A stretch of DNA of 64,000 nt, taken from assembly GCA_023423695.1 (NCBI GenBank), contig JAFAFA010000079.1, positions 405,605 through 469,604 of the forward strand. The letters run 5' to 3'. Below are positions 18,979 to 27,884 of the stretch, piece by piece; within the stretch, counting starts at the first letter, position 1; each line of letters starts with the position of its first letter. This DNA comes from Pseudomonadota bacterium. GTDB lineage: Bacteria; Pseudomonadota; Alphaproteobacteria; Azospirillales; Azospirillaceae. Made by a program: the position numbers and the translations under genes. The notes beneath the pieces were generated by a model. That model worked only from the letters and a program-made list of their open reading frames with translations, made no database searches and had not been told where the DNA came from.

Positions 18979-18992
18979 TTGATCGACGTCAA
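18979..18992 (-). promoter_or_regulatory. FNR/FixK-type box upstream of moeA
   Basis: On the minus strand this reads TTGAC-GTCG-ATCAA, matching the TTGAY-N4-ATCAA consensus of FNR/FixK-type regulators. With class II geometry (centre at -41.5) the start of transcription would fall near 18944, and TACCGA at 18956-18951 sits where a -10 element should be. The spacing matches that of the three small-RNA promoters in this window within 1 bp. Confidence 0.6.
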
Positions 18993-19043
18993 GATCCTGT
19001 TTAGGCATGTGCCGGTTGCGCGCCCCTTTCGCCGCCCGGCCGG

Positions 19044-19376
19044 TCAGGCCGTCTCCGCTCTCAGCCAGTCCAGATAGGCGGGATTGCCGCGCCCGACCGC
19101 AAGCTCAACCACGCAGGGGGTGTCGTAGCTGTGCAGGTCGCGCACGCGTGCGGTCAGCCGCTCGAACAGCGAGGACCGGGTCTTGGCGATCAGCACCGTC
19201 TCGTCCGCCTGTTCGATGGCATCGTTCCATCGATAGACGGAGGTCATGCCGTCCAGAACATTGGCGCAGGCGGCCAGGCGCTCCTCCACCAGAGTGCGGC
19301 CGATGCGGAGTGCTTCCTCCTTGGAGCCGGCGGTGATGTAGGCGAAGACCAAAGGGTCGGTCCCGGTCTCAAGCAT
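19044..19376 (-). CDS. cutA: divalent-cation tolerance protein CutA
   Basis: Predicted 110-residue CutA1, a small, very stable trimeric protein linked to divalent metal (copper) tolerance; its exact function is unsettled. It shows the family layout: YITAGSKEEALRIGRTLVEERLAACANV, then VYRWNDAIEQADETVLIAKT and ELAVGRGNPAYLDWL near the end. The ATG at 19376 has a strong AAGGAGGA site 8 bases upstream; an in-frame extension to 19463 is not supported. It precedes moeA on the same strand but is separated by 197 bp containing the FNR-type box. Confidence 0.92.
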   Translation of the reverse strand: MLETGTDPLVFAYITAGSKEEALRIGRTLVEERLAACANVLDGMTSVYRWNDAIEQADETVLIAKTRSSLFERLTARVRDLHSYDTPCVVELAVGRGNPAYLDWLRAETA

Positions 19377-19502
19377 GGAAAGGCTCCTCCTTTTCGATGC
19401 ATCTGCGATGAGCTTTCGCGTAGGATGCCCCCACTTTGCCACAGCCCCCACCGGGGCCGGCAATCCCCTGCCCCATCCCGCTTCCGCAAGAGTCGCCCAT
19501 CC

Positions 19503-19820
19503 ATGGCCAAGCCCCGCCGTTCCCCGTCCCGCAGCGCCCCGTCAGACGTTCAGGGGGCTTGGCTGCGCCGCGGTCTGAACCAGCCGGGCGGCAAGCTGCC
19601 GCTGTTCGACGAGCGGGGGCAGCGCGTGAAGAAGACGACCGTCGAGGCCTGCCTGAAGGCCGGCTGGGCGGAACGCTGGTTCGACAATCCGCTGAAGCCG
19701 GACTGGCTTGTCTGCCGCCTGACCGAAACCGGGCGCGGCGCTCTTGCCGGGAATGGCCGAGACGAGGAAGCCCCGACTGACGGGGCGGAGGATGAAGCGC
19801 GCCAAGGCGCGCTGATATAA
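19503..19820 (+). CDS. conserved hypothetical protein
   Basis: Predicted 105-residue protein, not assigned to a family. It begins with a basic Pro/Arg/Ser-rich segment (MAKPRRSPSRSAPSD). A compact middle section follows (KKTTVEACLKAGWAERWFDNPLKPDWLVCRLTETGRGAL), whose pattern resembles a small winged helix. The end is acidic. No signal peptide or membrane segment is visible. It sits divergently from cutA and converges on the hybrid kinase gene. A nucleic-acid-binding role is possible but unproven. Confidence 0.6.
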   Translation: MAKPRRSPSRSAPSDVQGAWLRRGLNQPGGKLPLFDERGQRVKKTTVEACLKAGWAERWFDNPLKPDWLVCRLTETGRGALAGNGRDEEAPTDGAEDEARQGALI

Positions 19821-19866
19821 GTCCAACTCTTGGGGAGGCGGTGCGGCGGCCTCTGCCGGTCCGCCC

Positions 19867-21066
19867 TTACTGGGCGGCCTGGGCGACGCCGTCGATGCGC
19901 TTGATCCGTAGCTGCCTGTCGACCTCGGCCTGCAGCTGGCGCGGGGTCACCGGCTTGTGCAGCACGGCTACGCCGTGGGCGGAGACGTCGGCCAGGGTGT
20001 CGATGCCGGTTTCGCCGGTCAGGATCATGGCGGGGATTTCCGCCCCATAGCGTTCGCGCACGCGGCGGATCACTTCCGTGCCGACACGGCCTTCGCGCAG
20101 CCGGTAATCGGCGATGACGATGTCCGGCGCCCGGTCCAGCGCCTCCAGCCGGTCCATCGCCCGGTCGGCACCGTCCGCCGCGACCACGCGGAACCCCCAC
20201 TCGGTCAGGACCGTCTGCAGTCCCAGCAGCACCACGGCGTCGTCGTCCACCAGCACCGCCAGCCGCGGCCGGTCGATCACCGGCCGGCGATCCACCCCGC
20301 CGGCACGGCTGGGAATGAGGCGCGCCGGGGCCAGCGGCACCAGCACCCGGAAGGCGGAGCCCTGTCCCTGCACCGAGCGCACCTGCACCGGATGGTCGAG
20401 CAGCTGCGACAGCCGCCGCACGATGGCCAGCCCCAGGCCAAGGCCGCGCAGCCGGTCGCGCTCCGGATTGCCGACCTGATGGAACTCCTCGAAGATGCGG
20501 TCGAGATGTTCGGGAGGGATGCCGATGCCGGTGTCCTGCACCTCGATCGCCAGCCTCTCGCCATCGACCCGGCAGCGGATGCGGATTGCGCCTGCCTCGG
20601 TATAGCGCAGGGCGTTGTCGACCAGATTTCGCAGCAGCTGCATCAGCAACCCGCGGTCGGTCCGCAGAACCGAGTCGCACCCCTCCACCCGCCAGACCAG
20701 ACCCTTGGCGGTGGCCTGCTCGGCATAGGCGGAATCGAGCGCGTCGGTGATCTCGCTGGCGGCGAACGTATCAAGCACGGGCGTCACCACCCCCGCCTCC
20801 AGCCGGGAAACCTCCAGCAGGCCGTCCAGCAGCCCCTTCATGGTGTCCAGTCCCTGGTCGAGCCGGGACAGCAGGTCGCGCCCGTTGTGGTCGCCGACAT
20901 GGCGGGCCAGGGCCGCGGACAGGAAGAACAGGGCTTGCAGGGGTTGGCGGAGATCGTGGCTGGCGGCGGCGAGGAACTTCGACTTGGCGAGATTGGCGCG
21001 CTCGGCTTCCTCCCGGGCGGCGTCGCGCTCCGCTTCCAGCGACTGAAGGCGATGTATGAGACTCAT
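19867..21066 (-). CDS. soluble hybrid histidine kinase with C-terminal receiver
   Basis: Predicted 399-residue signalling protein. A short N-terminal coiled coil leads into the HisKA H-box (SHDLRQPLQAL), then the ATPase boxes N (NLVDNALRYT), G1 (DTGIGIP) and G2 (GLGLGLAIV). A receiver domain follows, with DD acidic residues, phospho-acceptor Asp in IADYRL, and Lys in LHKPVTP. There is no transmembrane segment or recognisable sensor domain, so its input is probably cytoplasmic or supplied by a partner. No cognate output gene is adjacent. A perfect inverted repeat lies upstream at 21136-21159. Confidence 0.9.
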   Translation of the reverse strand: MSLIHRLQSLEAERDAAREEAERANLAKSKFLAAASHDLRQPLQALFFLSAALARHVGDHNGRDLLSRLDQGLDTMKGLLDGLLEVSRLEAGVVTPVLDTFAASEITDALDSAYAEQATAKGLVWRVEGCDSVLRTDRGLLMQLLRNLVDNALRYTEAGAIRIRCRVDGERLAIEVQDTGIGIPPEHLDRIFEEFHQVGNPERDRLRGLGLGLAIVRRLSQLLDHPVQVRSVQGQGSAFRVLVPLAPARLIPSRAGGVDRRPVIDRPRLAVLVDDDAVVLLGLQTVLTEWGFRVVAADGADRAMDRLEALDRAPDIVIADYRLREGRVGTEVIRRVRERYGAEIPAMILTGETGIDTLADVSAHGVAVLHKPVTPRQLQAEVDRQLRIKRIDGVAQAAQ

Positions 21067-21135
21067 GCGACCACGGCTCTCACGGAGGATTGGGGTTCCC
21101 GAAGGCGCCCCGTTTCCATTTTAGAACAGAACCGG

Positions 21136-21159
21136 GGTTAATGTTAAACTTCATTAACC
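21136..21159. promoter_or_regulatory. inverted repeat upstream of the hybrid kinase
   Basis: Perfect 8-bp arms, GGTTAATG (21136-21143) and CATTAACC (21152-21159), flank an 8-bp AT-rich spacer, about 70 bp before the kinase start. TTAACCAT at 21154-21161 equals a CtrA half-site, but TTAA spacings here are N6 and N2 rather than N7. It may be an operator for an unknown dimeric regulator. Confidence 0.45.
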
Positions 21160-21249
21160 ATAACTCTGCTGCAGCGCGCAACCCCTCCCAGGCATATGTG
21201 CCGCATGGGCAGGGTCGATGAAGAAAAGGTTACTGCGGGTGCATATGTG

Positions 21250-21276
21250 AAAGCCCCGGCAATTTTCCGGGGCTTT
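21250..21276 (-). terminator. intrinsic terminator
   Basis: A 10-bp stem (AAAGCCCCGG/CCGGGGCTTT) with a 7-base loop lies 70 bp beyond the DUF1127 stop. The A/T ends make it usable on either strand; placement suggests it ends the DUF1127 transcript. Confidence 0.75.
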
Positions 21277-21345
21277 CCGCATTCGGGACTCGGATGGGCC
21301 GTTGGGCGCCAGACGCTTTGGGCAAACCCTTCGATAGTCGGGCAA

Positions 21346-21558
21346 TCAATAGCCGCGGCGTACCGCGTTGTGGATCTCGCCCCGGGTCAGCCCGATGTCG
21401 GACAGTTCGACATCGGACATGTGGTTCAGCTCACTTTCCGCGCGACGAAGTTCAATCCGCTCGCGAACCCAATGAACGACACGTTGAAAGACAGTGATTC
21501 CCTTTGTTCCGGCGCCAAACAATTCACCGGACGTTGAATGCATCGAAGAGTAGGCCAT
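21346..21558 (-). CDS. DUF1127 domain protein
   Basis: Predicted 70-residue small protein with a C-terminal DUF1127 domain (RRAESELNHMSDVELSDIGLTRGEIHNAVRRGY). In several alphaproteobacteria proteins of this type are small RNA-binding or stress-response regulators with Arg-rich ends; this is family knowledge, not seen here. AGGAG lies 6 bases before the ATG, a good site. It has its own flanking terminators and seems monocistronic. Confidence 0.88.
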   Translation of the reverse strand: MAYSSMHSTSGELFGAGTKGITVFQRVVHWVRERIELRRAESELNHMSDVELSDIGLTRGEIHNAVRRGY

Positions 21559-21714
21559 GATGATCTCCTGCGCTTGGCGCTCGATTACATGAGCCTATTT
21601 TGCCTTTTGCATCCGCGAAATCAATGGCAGGGCCTCTGCGGCGCGGCGGCGGCAGACCTGCGCGAATTCGATAGAACCTTTGTAGGCAAAGGAAGCCAGA
21701 TCAAGGCGGGCATG

Positions 21715-21750
21715 AAAAAAACGCGCGGAGGTTTCCCCCCGCGCGTCTTT
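21715..21750 (-). terminator. intrinsic terminator of glpX
   Basis: An 8-bp GC stem (ACGCGCGG at 21721-21728, CCGCGCGT at 21739-21746) is followed on the minus strand by a run of seven T. It begins 28 bp after the glpX stop. Confidence 0.85.
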
Positions 21751-21777
21751 GAAAACAAAGGCTTGATGCTGATCGGC

Positions 21778-22779
21778 TTACTTGACGGCCGGCTTGCGCG
21801 ACAGGTTGTGGTGCGCCTCGATGTAGCGGACCGTGCCCGACTTGGAGCGCATGATGACCGAATGGGTGTAGGCGCCGCCCGGAACGCGGCGGACACCCTT
21901 CAGCATGGCGCCGTCGGTGACGCCGGTGGCGGCGAACATGACGTTGCCGCGGGCCAGTTCGTGCAGGCTGTACTTCTTGTCCAGGTCCGTGACGCCCCAC
22001 TTGGCGGCGCGGGCGCGCTCGTCGTCGTTGCGGAACAGCAGACGGCCCTGGAACTGGCCGCCGATGCAGCGCAGGGCCGCAGCAGCCAGCACGCCTTCCG
22101 GCGCACCGCCGGATCCGACATACATGTCGACACCGGTGCCGGCCTGGCTGGTGGCGATGACGCCCGACACGTCGCCGTCGTTGATCAGCATGATGCGGGC
22201 GCCGGCTTCACGGACGCGGGCGATCAGCTCGGCGTGGCGCGGACGGTTCAGGATGCAGACCAGCAGCTCCTCGATCTCGGTGCCCTTGGCCTTGGCCAGC
22301 GCCTTGAGGTTGTTGGCGGGCGTCTCGTCCAGATCGACGATGTTGTCCGGCAGGCCCGCGCCGACGGCGATCTTGTCCATGTAGACGTCGGGAGCGTTCA
22401 GGAAGCCGCCCTCCTCCGCCATCGCGATGACGGCGAGCGAGTTCGGACCGCCGGTGGCGCAGATGGTGGTGCCTTCCAGCGGATCGAGTGCGATGTCGAC
22501 CTTCGGGCCGGAGCCGATGCCGGCACCGACCTTCTCGCCGATGTACAGCATCGGGGCTTCGTCGCGCTCACCCTCGCCGATCACGACGGTGCCGTCGATG
22601 TAGAGCGTGTTGAGCGCCTGGCGCATGGCGTCGACCGCGGCCTGGTCGGCCAGCTTCTCGTCGCCGCGACCCATCAGCAGCGAGGCCGACAGGGCGGCGG
22701 CCTCGGTCACGCGGACGGCCTCCAGCGCGAGGTTGCGGTCCATGTGAGACAGATCGACATGCGTAGACGGCGTAGACAT
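21778..22779 (-). CDS. glpX: class II fructose-1,6-bisphosphatase
   Basis: Predicted 333-residue GlpX, which hydrolyses fructose-1,6-bisphosphate in gluconeogenesis and, where present, the Calvin cycle. Family motifs are visible: the metal/phosphate segment DGTVVIGEGERDEAPMLY, then DPLEGTT, and GGAPEGVLAAAALRCIGG. GGGGGAG precedes the ATG. It follows hom by 92 bp on the same strand, an alaC-hom-glpX order seen in other alphaproteobacteria. A strong terminator follows. Confidence 0.95.
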   Translation of the reverse strand: MSTPSTHVDLSHMDRNLALEAVRVTEAAALSASLLMGRGDEKLADQAAVDAMRQALNTLYIDGTVVIGEGERDEAPMLYIGEKVGAGIGSGPKVDIALDPLEGTTICATGGPNSLAVIAMAEEGGFLNAPDVYMDKIAVGAGLPDNIVDLDETPANNLKALAKAKGTEIEELLVCILNRPRHAELIARVREAGARIMLINDGDVSGVIATSQAGTGVDMYVGSGGAPEGVLAAAALRCIGGQFQGRLLFRNDDERARAAKWGVTDLDKKYSLHELARGNVMFAATGVTDGAMLKGVRRVPGGAYTHSVIMRSKSGTVRYIEAHHNLSRKPAVK

Positions 22780-22871
22780 CGTGTGCTCCCCCCGACTCTT
22801 CGGTCGTATAAGGCTGTGTTCGGTTATTCTGGGAAACGGGGCAGGTCAGGACTGTCCTGTTTGGGAAGGGC

Positions 22872-24176
22872 TTAGAACTGCTCGATCCGGATCATCCGCG
22901 GCGGCTCCAGCACGTTGTCGCTGGCCGCGATGGTTGCAAGCGCGCGCTGCATGGCCGCCTCGTCGGTGTCATGGGTGGTGAGGACCACCGGAACGCCTTC
23001 GCCCGGCGAGCGGCCGCGCTGCAGGAACTGCTCCATGGAGACGTTCTGGTCACGCATCGCCGCTGCGATATCCGCTATCACACCGGGACGGTCCACGACC
23101 ATCAGGCGGACGTAGTACGACCCGCGGCGCGCTTCCATCGGCGAGGGGGTTGCCGCGCCCAGCCGATCGGCCGGAACGCCGAAGGTGGGCGTAGACCGCC
23201 CGCGGGCGATGTCGATCAGGTCGGCGACCACCGCCGACGCGGTCGGGCCAGCCCCGGCCCCGCGGCCGACGAACAGCACACGGTCGGCGAAATCGGCCTG
23301 CGCCACCACGGCGTTGAACACGCCATCCACCGAAGCAATCGGCGCGGTCTTCGGCACCATGCAGGGATGCACCCGCTGCTCGACGCCCGCATCGGTGCGA
23401 CGTGCGATGCCCAGCAGCTTGATGCGGAAGCCCAGTTGGTCGGCATAGTCGAAATCGACCGCCGAAACCTGCCGGATGCCTTCGATGTAGACCGAGGAGA
23501 AATCGACCGGCGTGCCGAAGGCGACGGAGGCCAGGATCGCCAGCTTGTGCGCGGCATCGACGCCGTCGATGTCGAAGCTGGGATCGGCCTCGGCATAGCC
23601 GAGAGCCTGGGCGTCGGCCAGAACATCGGCGAAGTCGCGGCCGGTGGTCCGCATCTCCGTCAGGATGTAGTTGCAGGTGCCGTTCAGGATGCCGTGGATT
23701 TCCGACACGCCGTTGGCGGCCAGACCCTCGCGCAAACCCTTGATGATCGGGATGCCGCCGGCCACCGCCGCCTCGAAGGCGACGGTCAGGCCGTTTGCCT
23801 CGGCCTTTTGGGCGATCTCGGTGCCATGGACGGCCAGCAGCGCCTTGTTGGCGGTGACGACGTGCTTGCCGGTCTCCAGCGCCGTGGCGACGGTGTCGCG
23901 CGCCGAGCCTTCCGACCCGCCGATCAGCTCCACCACCAGATCGGCACCCGCCTCCGCCGCCATGGCGACGGGATCGTCGAACCACTGGACGCGCGACAGG
24001 TCGACGCCGCGGTCCTTGCCCTTCGACCGCGCGCTGACCGCGACCACCTCGATCCGGCGGCCGCAGCGCTGTTCGATCAGCGAGCCTTGCGTCTCCAGCA
24101 GCTTCAGGACACCGGCGCCGACCGTACCAAGGCCGGCGACGGCGATTTTCAGGGGGGCTTGCTGGGCGTTCGGCAT
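22872..24176 (-). CDS. hom: homoserine dehydrogenase
   Basis: Predicted 434-residue enzyme reducing aspartate semialdehyde to homoserine, toward threonine and methionine. The N-terminal NAD(P) site is GLGTVGAGV. The catalytic domain contains GILNGTCNYILTEM and the GYAEADPSFDIDGVDAAHKLAILAS-type segment. A C-terminal ACT domain (YYVRLMVVDRPGVIADIAAAM) suggests feedback control, by family by threonine. Its ATG overlaps the alaC stop by one base (TGATG), so the two are translationally coupled. Confidence 0.95.
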   Translation of the reverse strand: MPNAQQAPLKIAVAGLGTVGAGVLKLLETQGSLIEQRCGRRIEVVAVSARSKGKDRGVDLSRVQWFDDPVAMAAEAGADLVVELIGGSEGSARDTVATALETGKHVVTANKALLAVHGTEIAQKAEANGLTVAFEAAVAGGIPIIKGLREGLAANGVSEIHGILNGTCNYILTEMRTTGRDFADVLADAQALGYAEADPSFDIDGVDAAHKLAILASVAFGTPVDFSSVYIEGIRQVSAVDFDYADQLGFRIKLLGIARRTDAGVEQRVHPCMVPKTAPIASVDGVFNAVVAQADFADRVLFVGRGAGAGPTASAVVADLIDIARGRSTPTFGVPADRLGAATPSPMEARRGSYYVRLMVVDRPGVIADIAAAMRDQNVSMEQFLQRGRSPGEGVPVVLTTHDTDEAAMQRALATIAASDNVLEPPRMIRIEQF

Positions 24177-25450
24177 CAGGCTTTCGCTTTCTCGGATTCC
24201 AGAAGGGCGGCGCGGGCCGCCGGGTCCTTGCTCGCCGCAACGCCACCGGCGTTGGAGCGGAAGAACTCCTTGATGTTGCGGGTCGCTTGGCGGATGCGGT
24301 GGACGTTCTCCACCATCGCCAGACGGACATGGCCGTCGCCGTATTCGCCGAAGCCGATGCCCGGCGCCACCGCGACCTCCGCCTGCTGCAGCAGCAGCTT
24401 GGAGAATTCCAGCGAGCCCAGATGGGCGAACTGCGGCGGGATCGGCGCCCAGGCGAACATCGACGCCTTCGGGCTGGGCACTTCCCAGCCGGCGGCGGCC
24501 AGACCCTCGATCATCACGTCGCGGCGCTGCTTGTACATGTCGCGGACCTGCTGCACGCAGTCCTGCGGACCGTTCAGCGCGGCAGCGGCGGCGACCTGGA
24601 TCGGCGTGAAGGCGCCGTAGTCGAGATACGACTTGATGCGGGCCAGCGCGGTGATCAGCGTCTTGTTGCCGGTGGCGAAGCCGATGCGCCAGCCGGCCAT
24701 CGAATAGGTCTTCGACATCGAGGTGAACTCGACCGCGATCTCGCGCGCTTCCGGGATCTCAAGGATCGACGGCGGCGGGTCGTTGTCGAAGAAGATCTCG
24801 GCATAGGCCAGATCGGACAGGATGTAGATGCCGTGCTTGCGGCAGAACTCCACGATCGGGCGGTAGAAGTCCAGCCCGACCACCTCGGCCGTCGGGTTCG
24901 ACGGATAGTTCAGCACCAGCGCCAGCGGCTTGGGCACGCTGTGGCGCACGGCGCGCTCCAGCATGATCATGAAGCTGTCGATGTCGGTCGACGCCCCGTT
25001 CTCCATGCCCACCGGCAGGTGGCGCACCGAGGCGCCGGCCAGGATGAAGCCGAACGGATGGATCGGATAGCTGGGGTTCGGCACCAGGATGATGTCGCCC
25101 GGGCTGGTGATCGCCTGGGCGAGGTTCGCCAGCCCCTCCTTCGAGCCGATGGTGACGATGCACTCGGTCTCGGGGTCGATGTCGACGTTGAAGCGGCGCT
25201 TGTAATAGGCGGCATGGGCCTTGCGCAGGCCGGGGATGCCGCGGGAATTCGAGTAGCGGTGCGTCTTCGGATCGCGCACGGCCTCGACCAGCTTGTCGAC
25301 GATATGCTGCGGGGTCGCCTGGTCGGGATTGCCCATGCCGAGGTCGATGATGTCGGCGCCGTTGGCCCTAGCTCGCGCCTTCATCGCGTTCACTTCGGCG
25401 AAGACGTAGGGCGGCAGGCGCTTGATGCGATGGAATTCGTTGTTCGACAT
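24176..25450 (-). CDS. alaC: class I aminotransferase, AlaC type
   Basis: Predicted 424-residue PLP enzyme of the AlaC group (glutamate-pyruvate aminotransferase). The PLP lysine lies in SMSKTYSMAGWRIG; NYPSNPT and the Arg region near the C-terminus (GDGHVRLAMVEN) bind substrate. The N-terminus FHRIKRLPPYVFAEVNAMKA is typical. It is first in an alaC-hom-glpX run, linking alanine synthesis with the aspartate family. The precise amino-acid pair cannot be fixed from sequence alone. Confidence 0.9.
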   Translation of the reverse strand: MSNNEFHRIKRLPPYVFAEVNAMKARARANGADIIDLGMGNPDQATPQHIVDKLVEAVRDPKTHRYSNSRGIPGLRKAHAAYYKRRFNVDIDPETECIVTIGSKEGLANLAQAITSPGDIILVPNPSYPIHPFGFILAGASVRHLPVGMENGASTDIDSFMIMLERAVRHSVPKPLALVLNYPSNPTAEVVGLDFYRPIVEFCRKHGIYILSDLAYAEIFFDNDPPPSILEIPEAREIAVEFTSMSKTYSMAGWRIGFATGNKTLITALARIKSYLDYGAFTPIQVAAAAALNGPQDCVQQVRDMYKQRRDVMIEGLAAAGWEVPSPKASMFAWAPIPPQFAHLGSLEFSKLLLQQAEVAVAPGIGFGEYGDGHVRLAMVENVHRIRQATRNIKEFFRSNAGGVAASKDPAARAALLESEKAKA

Positions 25451-25775
25451 GGACGCTCCGGAAGACCGCTCCGGTCACGCCACGAACCCAAGAGACCTGC
25501 GGACCGGGACTGACGTTCTACCGCCCTGACGCGACGGAAGCGAGGCAAATTTCGCGGGATGCGCCGCAGGGACGGCGCTTTGGCCGCAAGCCGCCCGGTA
25601 TACGGGGCCTAGGCGCCGTGAAGGCGCCGCGGCGGAACGACCGAGCAATTCCCTCAACTATGTCATGGTTAAACCTAACTGTGCCTTAACTCATTAGCTT
25701 CCATACTAATCCGGACGGGTGCGTCGCAGAGGCATCCGAACGGGTTCAGACGGTCCCGTCTGCTGGAGATGTGAT
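25451..25775. promoter_or_regulatory. divergent intergenic region, alaC and chemoreceptor
   Basis: This 325-bp gap contains no convincing gene. Two GGCGCC segments surround 25612-25630. An AT-richer stretch at 25660-25710 precedes the chemoreceptor and carries ATGGTTAA at 25665-25672, the reverse complement of the CtrA half-site TTAACCAT; no N7-spaced second half is present. Confidence 0.4.
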
Positions 25776-27848
25776 ATGGTTTCGCTTCTGAAGGCCGCCG
25801 ACGGCCTCCTCGGCAATATGCGCGTCATGCGGAAGCTGGCGCTCGCCCTGTCCATTCCGATGGCGGGCGTGGTCGTGACATCGTCGCTGCTGGTGTGGGA
25901 CCAGTGGCAGGCGAGCCGACGCGCCGACGATCTGGCGTCCGTCACCCGCCTGTCGGTCGGCATGACCGGCCTCGTGCACGAACTGCAGAAGGAACGCGGG
26001 TCCTCCTCGGTGTTTCTCAGCGGCAAGCTGGACGAGGACCGCCGGCGGATGGAGACGGTGCGGACCGCATCGGACGTCAAGCTGGCGGAGCTGATGCCGC
26101 AGTTCGCCGCCGCGCACATCCGCGACCCCCATGTCGCGGCGGCGATGACCAACGCCCGCGACGCATTGTCGCAACTGTCCGGCCTGCGCAGCGGCGTCAA
26201 CGCCATGACCCAGTCGCCCTTGGAAACGGTGGCGAGCTACACCGTCATGATCCGCAAGCTGCTGGACGCCGCCGGCCAAGCCCGCAGCATGTCCAACGAC
26301 GGCGACCAGCTGCGCGCTGCCGATGCCATGGTCTCCCTGTCGGAGGCGAAGGAGCGGCTGGGGCAGCAGCGCGCGGTCGGCGGCGCCGCCTTCCGCAAGG
26401 ACCGCTTCCCGGCCGACGCCCATGAACGCTTCATCGAGCTGAACGGCGAATACAAGGCGCTGATGGCCGGCCTGAAGTCCAAGCTGACGGCGGAAGAAGC
26501 CGCCTTCTTCGACCGCACCTTCTCCGGCGGCTCAGTGGACGAGGTGGAGCGGATGCGCCGGATCGGCGTCGCCTCCGCTTATGGTGCCGGAAACCAGGGG
26601 GTGGATGCCGGCAAGTGGTTCGACACCATCACCGTCACCATCGACATGCTGCGCACCGTCGAGATGCGGGTGGCCGACAACCTGATCGCCCTTGCCAACA
26701 GGGATGTGCGGGACTCGATGGCCCGCCTCACCGGCGTCGTCATCGGGGTGGCCGTGCTGCTGGTGATGATGACGCTGATCGCCGCGCTGGTCGCCCGCAA
26801 CATCACCCGTCCGATCGCCCGCCTGAACACGGACATGGCGCAGATGGAGGCTGGCGAGCGCGAGCTGACCATCGCCGGAGCGGAGCGCGCCGACGAGTTG
26901 GGCGCCATGGCACGCCGACTGGACCAGTTCCGCCTGAGCCTGGCCGAGGCCGACCGGCTCGCCGCCGACCAACAGCGGCAGCAGGAGGAGCGCCTGCGCG
27001 AAGCCGAGCGGCTGGAGCGGCTGGTGGAGGAGTTCGACCGCCACATCGAGTTGGTGGCGGAACGGCTGGCCGGCGCTGCCACCGGCCTGCGCGGCAATGC
27101 CGAGCAGATGAGCCGCATCGCCTCCGACACCGAGGAACACGTGCTGTCGGTCGCCCGCGCGTCCGAAGGGGCGTCCAGCAACGTCCAGGCCGTGGCCGCC
27201 GCGACGGAGGAGCTGACCTCCTCCATCGCTGAGATCGGACGCCAGATGGCGGGCTCCACCGACATGGCCGAACGTGCCGTCACCGACGTCCGCCGCACCG
27301 CAGACGTGATCGCCGACCTCAGCGGCGCCGCCCAGCAGGTGGGCGAGATCGTGCGGATGATCACCGACATCGCCAGCCAGACCAACCTTCTCGCCCTCAA
27401 CGCCACCATCGAGGCGGCACGGGCCGGCGAGGCCGGCAAGGGATTCGCCGTCGTCGCCAGCGAGGTGAAGAATCTCGCCAACCAGACGGCCAAGGCGACG
27501 GACGACATCACCGCGAAGGTCGCCGAAATCCAGTCCGCCACCAGCCAGACCGTGCAGGCCATCGGCGGCATCGGCACCATCGTCACCCGCATCGAGGAGA
27601 ACATCTCCGCCGTCGCCGCCGCAGTGGAGGAGCAGAACGCCGCAACCGCCGAAATCGGCCGCAACGTCCGTCAGGCGGCCGACGGCACCGACCAGGTCTC
27701 CCACAACGCCGCCCTGGTCAGCACCGAGGCCGGCCGCGCCGGAAGCATGGCGAAGGAGGTTCTGTCGATGGCCGACGCCCTCAAGCAGAACGCCGACAGC
27801 CTGCGCAGCGACGTGACGAACTTCATCGGGCAGATCCGGGCGTCGTGA
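25776..27848 (+). CDS. methyl-accepting chemotaxis protein with NIT domain
   Basis: Predicted 690-residue chemoreceptor. A transmembrane helix (LALALSIPMAGVVVTSSLLVW) leads into a periplasmic nitrate/nitrite-sensing (NIT) type domain with the signature HELQKERGSSSVFLSG. A second helix (VVIGVAVLLVMMTLIAALVA) follows, then HAMP and a long coiled-coil signalling domain with the hairpin tip (TNLLALNATIEAARAGEAGKG). ATG 25776 has GGAG 8 bases upstream. No che genes adjoin it. NIT domains are linked to nitrate or nitrite sensing; the ligand here is inference. Confidence 0.93.
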   Translation: MVSLLKAADGLLGNMRVMRKLALALSIPMAGVVVTSSLLVWDQWQASRRADDLASVTRLSVGMTGLVHELQKERGSSSVFLSGKLDEDRRRMETVRTASDVKLAELMPQFAAAHIRDPHVAAAMTNARDALSQLSGLRSGVNAMTQSPLETVASYTVMIRKLLDAAGQARSMSNDGDQLRAADAMVSLSEAKERLGQQRAVGGAAFRKDRFPADAHERFIELNGEYKALMAGLKSKLTAEEAAFFDRTFSGGSVDEVERMRRIGVASAYGAGNQGVDAGKWFDTITVTIDMLRTVEMRVADNLIALANRDVRDSMARLTGVVIGVAVLLVMMTLIAALVARNITRPIARLNTDMAQMEAGERELTIAGAERADELGAMARRLDQFRLSLAEADRLAADQQRQQEERLREAERLERLVEEFDRHIELVAERLAGAATGLRGNAEQMSRIASDTEEHVLSVARASEGASSNVQAVAAATEELTSSIAEIGRQMAGSTDMAERAVTDVRRTADVIADLSGAAQQVGEIVRMITDIASQTNLLALNATIEAARAGEAGKGFAVVASEVKNLANQTAKATDDITAKVAEIQSATSQTVQAIGGIGTIVTRIEENISAVAAAVEEQNAATAEIGRNVRQAADGTDQVSHNAALVSTEAGRAGSMAKEVLSMADALKQNADSLRSDVTNFIGQIRAS

Positions 27849-27884
27849 GGGGGGGAGGCGCGGCCTCGTGGTTGCCGATAATCG

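Noticed and set aside
21136..21161. CtrA site before the hybrid kinase
   Set aside because: TTAA-to-TTAA spacings are N2 and N6, not N7; kept only as a general inverted repeat.
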